Part shown: positions 63,050 to 64,000 of the stretch, piece after piece
Numbering within the stretch: the first letter of the stretch is position 1
Layout of the letters: every line of letters begins with the position of its first letter
NCBI RefSeq assembly: GCF_014842255.1
Contig: NZ_JACYVH010000003.1
Coordinates: forward strand, 186,001 to 250,000
From: Frigoribacterium sp. CFBP 13712
GTDB lineage: Bacteria; Actinomycetota; Actinomycetes; Actinomycetales; Microbacteriaceae
Direction of reading: 5' to 3'
DNA: 64,000 nucleotides
Notes under the pieces: model-generated
Database searches by the model: none
What the model was told of the DNA's origin: nothing
Seen by the model: only the letters and a program-made list of their open reading frames with translations
Position numbers and translations under genes: made by a program

Positions 63050-63807
63050 CCTCCCCGATCCTCACGAGGGTGCTCCCCGGCCCTCCCGAGCCGCTCGACC
63101 ACGAGGCGCTCGTGGCGCTCCTCTCCCCCGTCGACCGGAGCATCCCGCGGGTCGGCGCGAACGCCGTGTCCAGCATCGACGGCTCCGCCAGCGTCCACGG
63201 CCTGTCGGGAGGGCTCGGCAGCCCGGCCGATCTGCTCGTCTTCGATCTGCTCCGTCGCTTGTGCGATGTCGTGGTGGTCGGCGCCGGAACCGTGCGCTCC
63301 GAGGGGTACGGCGCGATGCGTCTGCACGACGACGACGTGGCCTGGCGCCGGTCGCACGACCTGCCCGATCACCCGGTGTTCGCGATCGTGTCCCGGTCGC
63401 TCGACCTCGATCCGTCGAGCGCCGTGTTCGCCGAGGCCCCGGTGCGCCCCCTCGTCGTCACGACGGAATCCTCACCGCGCGACGCGAGGTCGCGACTCGA
63501 GGGCGTGGCCGACGTGGTGGTCTGGGGTGCGGACCGGGTCGACCCGCGCCTCCTCGTGGCCCTGCTCGTCGAGAGGGGTCTGCCGCAGATCCACACCGAG
63601 GGCGGCCCGAGTCTGCTCGGCGACCTCGTCGACGCCGATCTGCTCGACGAGCTCAACGTGACCGTGTCGCCGACGCTCGTGGCCGGCGAGGGCCCGCGCA
63701 TCGTCTCCGGCTCCGGCGCGGGGGCGGTCCGCGGGATGACCCTCGATCACCTGCTCGCCTCCGAGGATGTGCTGCTGGCCAGGTACTCGCGCCGCCGTCC
63801 GACCTGA
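63046..63807 (+). CDS. RibD C-terminal domain (pyrimidine reductase-like) protein
   Basis: 253 residues of the RibD_C/DHFR-like fold: VGANAVSSIDGSASVHGLSGGLG at the start, VVVVGAGTVRSEGYGAMR, and TEGGPSLLGDLVDADLLDELNVTVSPTLV. These enzymes reduce pyrimidines in riboflavin synthesis or, in Mycobacterium, can act as a dihydrofolate reductase. No deaminase domain. Third gene of the folE operon, overlapping the folP2-like gene by four bases. Ends in TGA followed by a full element. Confidence 0.87.
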   Translation: MTSPILTRVLPGPPEPLDHEALVALLSPVDRSIPRVGANAVSSIDGSASVHGLSGGLGSPADLLVFDLLRRLCDVVVVGAGTVRSEGYGAMRLHDDDVAWRRSHDLPDHPVFAIVSRSLDLDPSSAVFAEAPVRPLVVTTESSPRDARSRLEGVADVVVWGADRVDPRLLVALLVERGLPQIHTEGGPSLLGDLVDADLLDELNVTVSPTLVAGEGPRIVSGSGAGAVRGMTLDHLLASEDVLLARYSRRRPT

Positions 63808-63843
63808 AGGAGGCGCGCCCCGGTTCTCGGGACGCGCCTCCTC
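63808..63843. repeat. Full inverted copy of the GAGGAGGCGCG element, convergent-gene terminator
   Basis: AGGAGGCGCG (63808-63817) and CGCGCCTCCT (63833-63842) start directly at the TGA stop of the reductase gene and end 18 bases before the HPr stop. About 34 bases are almost the same as the copy at 36379. Confidence 0.85.
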
Positions 63844-63859
63844 GATCGCCCTCCCCGGG

Positions 63860-64000
63860 TCAGGCCCTCTCGCCGAACCCGTCGTCGATGAGTGCGATCA
63901 GCTCGTCGACCGCCGCCTCCGCGTCGGGTCCCGTGGCCATGATCGCGACGGTCGACCCCGCACCGACGTTCAGACCCATGATGCGGAGCAGGCTCTTGGC
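63860..64000 (-). CDS. HPr-family phosphocarrier protein (C-terminal part)
   Basis: Partial: only the last 46 residues are in the window; the start lies beyond 64000. The sequence AKSLLRIMGLNVGAGSTVAIMATGPDAEAAVDELIALIDDGF is the second half of HPr, the PTS phosphocarrier, including the conserved Ser of the AKSLL helix. The His15 phosphorylation site would be in the missing part. Converges on the reductase gene across the element. Confidence 0.9.
   Translation of the reverse strand, partial: AKSLLRIMGLNVGAGSTVAIMATGPDAEAAVDELIALIDDGFGERA

Overview
The window is a GC-rich, densely packed actinobacterial chromosome segment. Several genes point to a mycothiol-making actinomycete, most likely Microbacteriaceae: mshC, rbpA, pafB/pafC, an actinobacterial-type GlgA (GlgM), a SURF1-DUF3099 pair, zinc-free L31, the conserved suf order, and many GTG starts. 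The family assignment is an inference from gene content and order; no search was run. There are no rRNA genes, phage, insertion sequences or CRISPR arrays; one tRNA-Leu(GAG) lies at 39350-39434. I count about 70 protein genes plus partial ends of sufB (left edge) and an HPr gene (right edge).

Layout. 1-2801: suf Fe-S assembly operon (sufB end, sufD, Rieske ferredoxin, sufC, MIP18-type factor), closed by a strong hairpin, then convergent bioY. 3671-8315: ABC-F ATPase, SURF1/zinc-ribbon/DUF3099 operon, fabG and serB. 8353-16740: glycogen and trehalose metabolism (glgC, glgM, treS) with an ABC ATPase, L31, an exonuclease, a hydrolase and a glycosyltransferase. 16762-26576: housekeeping and DNA-repair genes (phosphatase, sirtuin, SpoU methylase, D,D-carboxypeptidase, SGNH esterase, acyl-CoA dehydrogenase, DNA polymerase IV, helicase, two unknowns). 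26669-30436: osmoprotectant ABC importer. 30558-35141: accessory-looking catabolic cluster (flavin monooxygenase, XRE-cupin regulator, NCS1 permease, hydantoin/allantoin-type racemase). 35169-43120: MFS, NDH-2, acidic protein, aldo-keto reductase, tRNA-Leu, M20 peptidase, uppP, mshC. 43164-45229: NarL-type two-component system. 45268-56576: a locus that in other actinobacteria surrounds the Pup-proteasome genes (PAC2, trmI, FKBP, pafB, pafC, tatA, tatC, helY, lnt), here without mpa, dop, pup, prcBA or pafA. 56589-64000: rbpA, GDPD, SPFH/NfeD pair, SDR-Nudix operon, and a folE-folP2-like-reductase operon.

Three signals go beyond gene content. First, the 11-mer GAGGAGGCGCG or its complement occurs 13 times by my count, alone or as inverted pairs. 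It sits mainly at gene 3' ends between convergent genes, but also inside reading frames. One 15-bp-armed copy lies in frame inside the helY helicase, and another forms the C-terminal tail of an MFS transporter. Second, at least eleven genes have a TANNNT box 6-8 bases before an ATG/GTG with no Shine-Dalgarno, the layout expected of leaderless mRNAs. Third, two AT-rich palindromic sites look like operators: paired TGTGAA palindromes between the XRE regulator and the NCS1 permease, and a TGATAATG/CATTATGTCA site upstream of an unknown gene at 60963.
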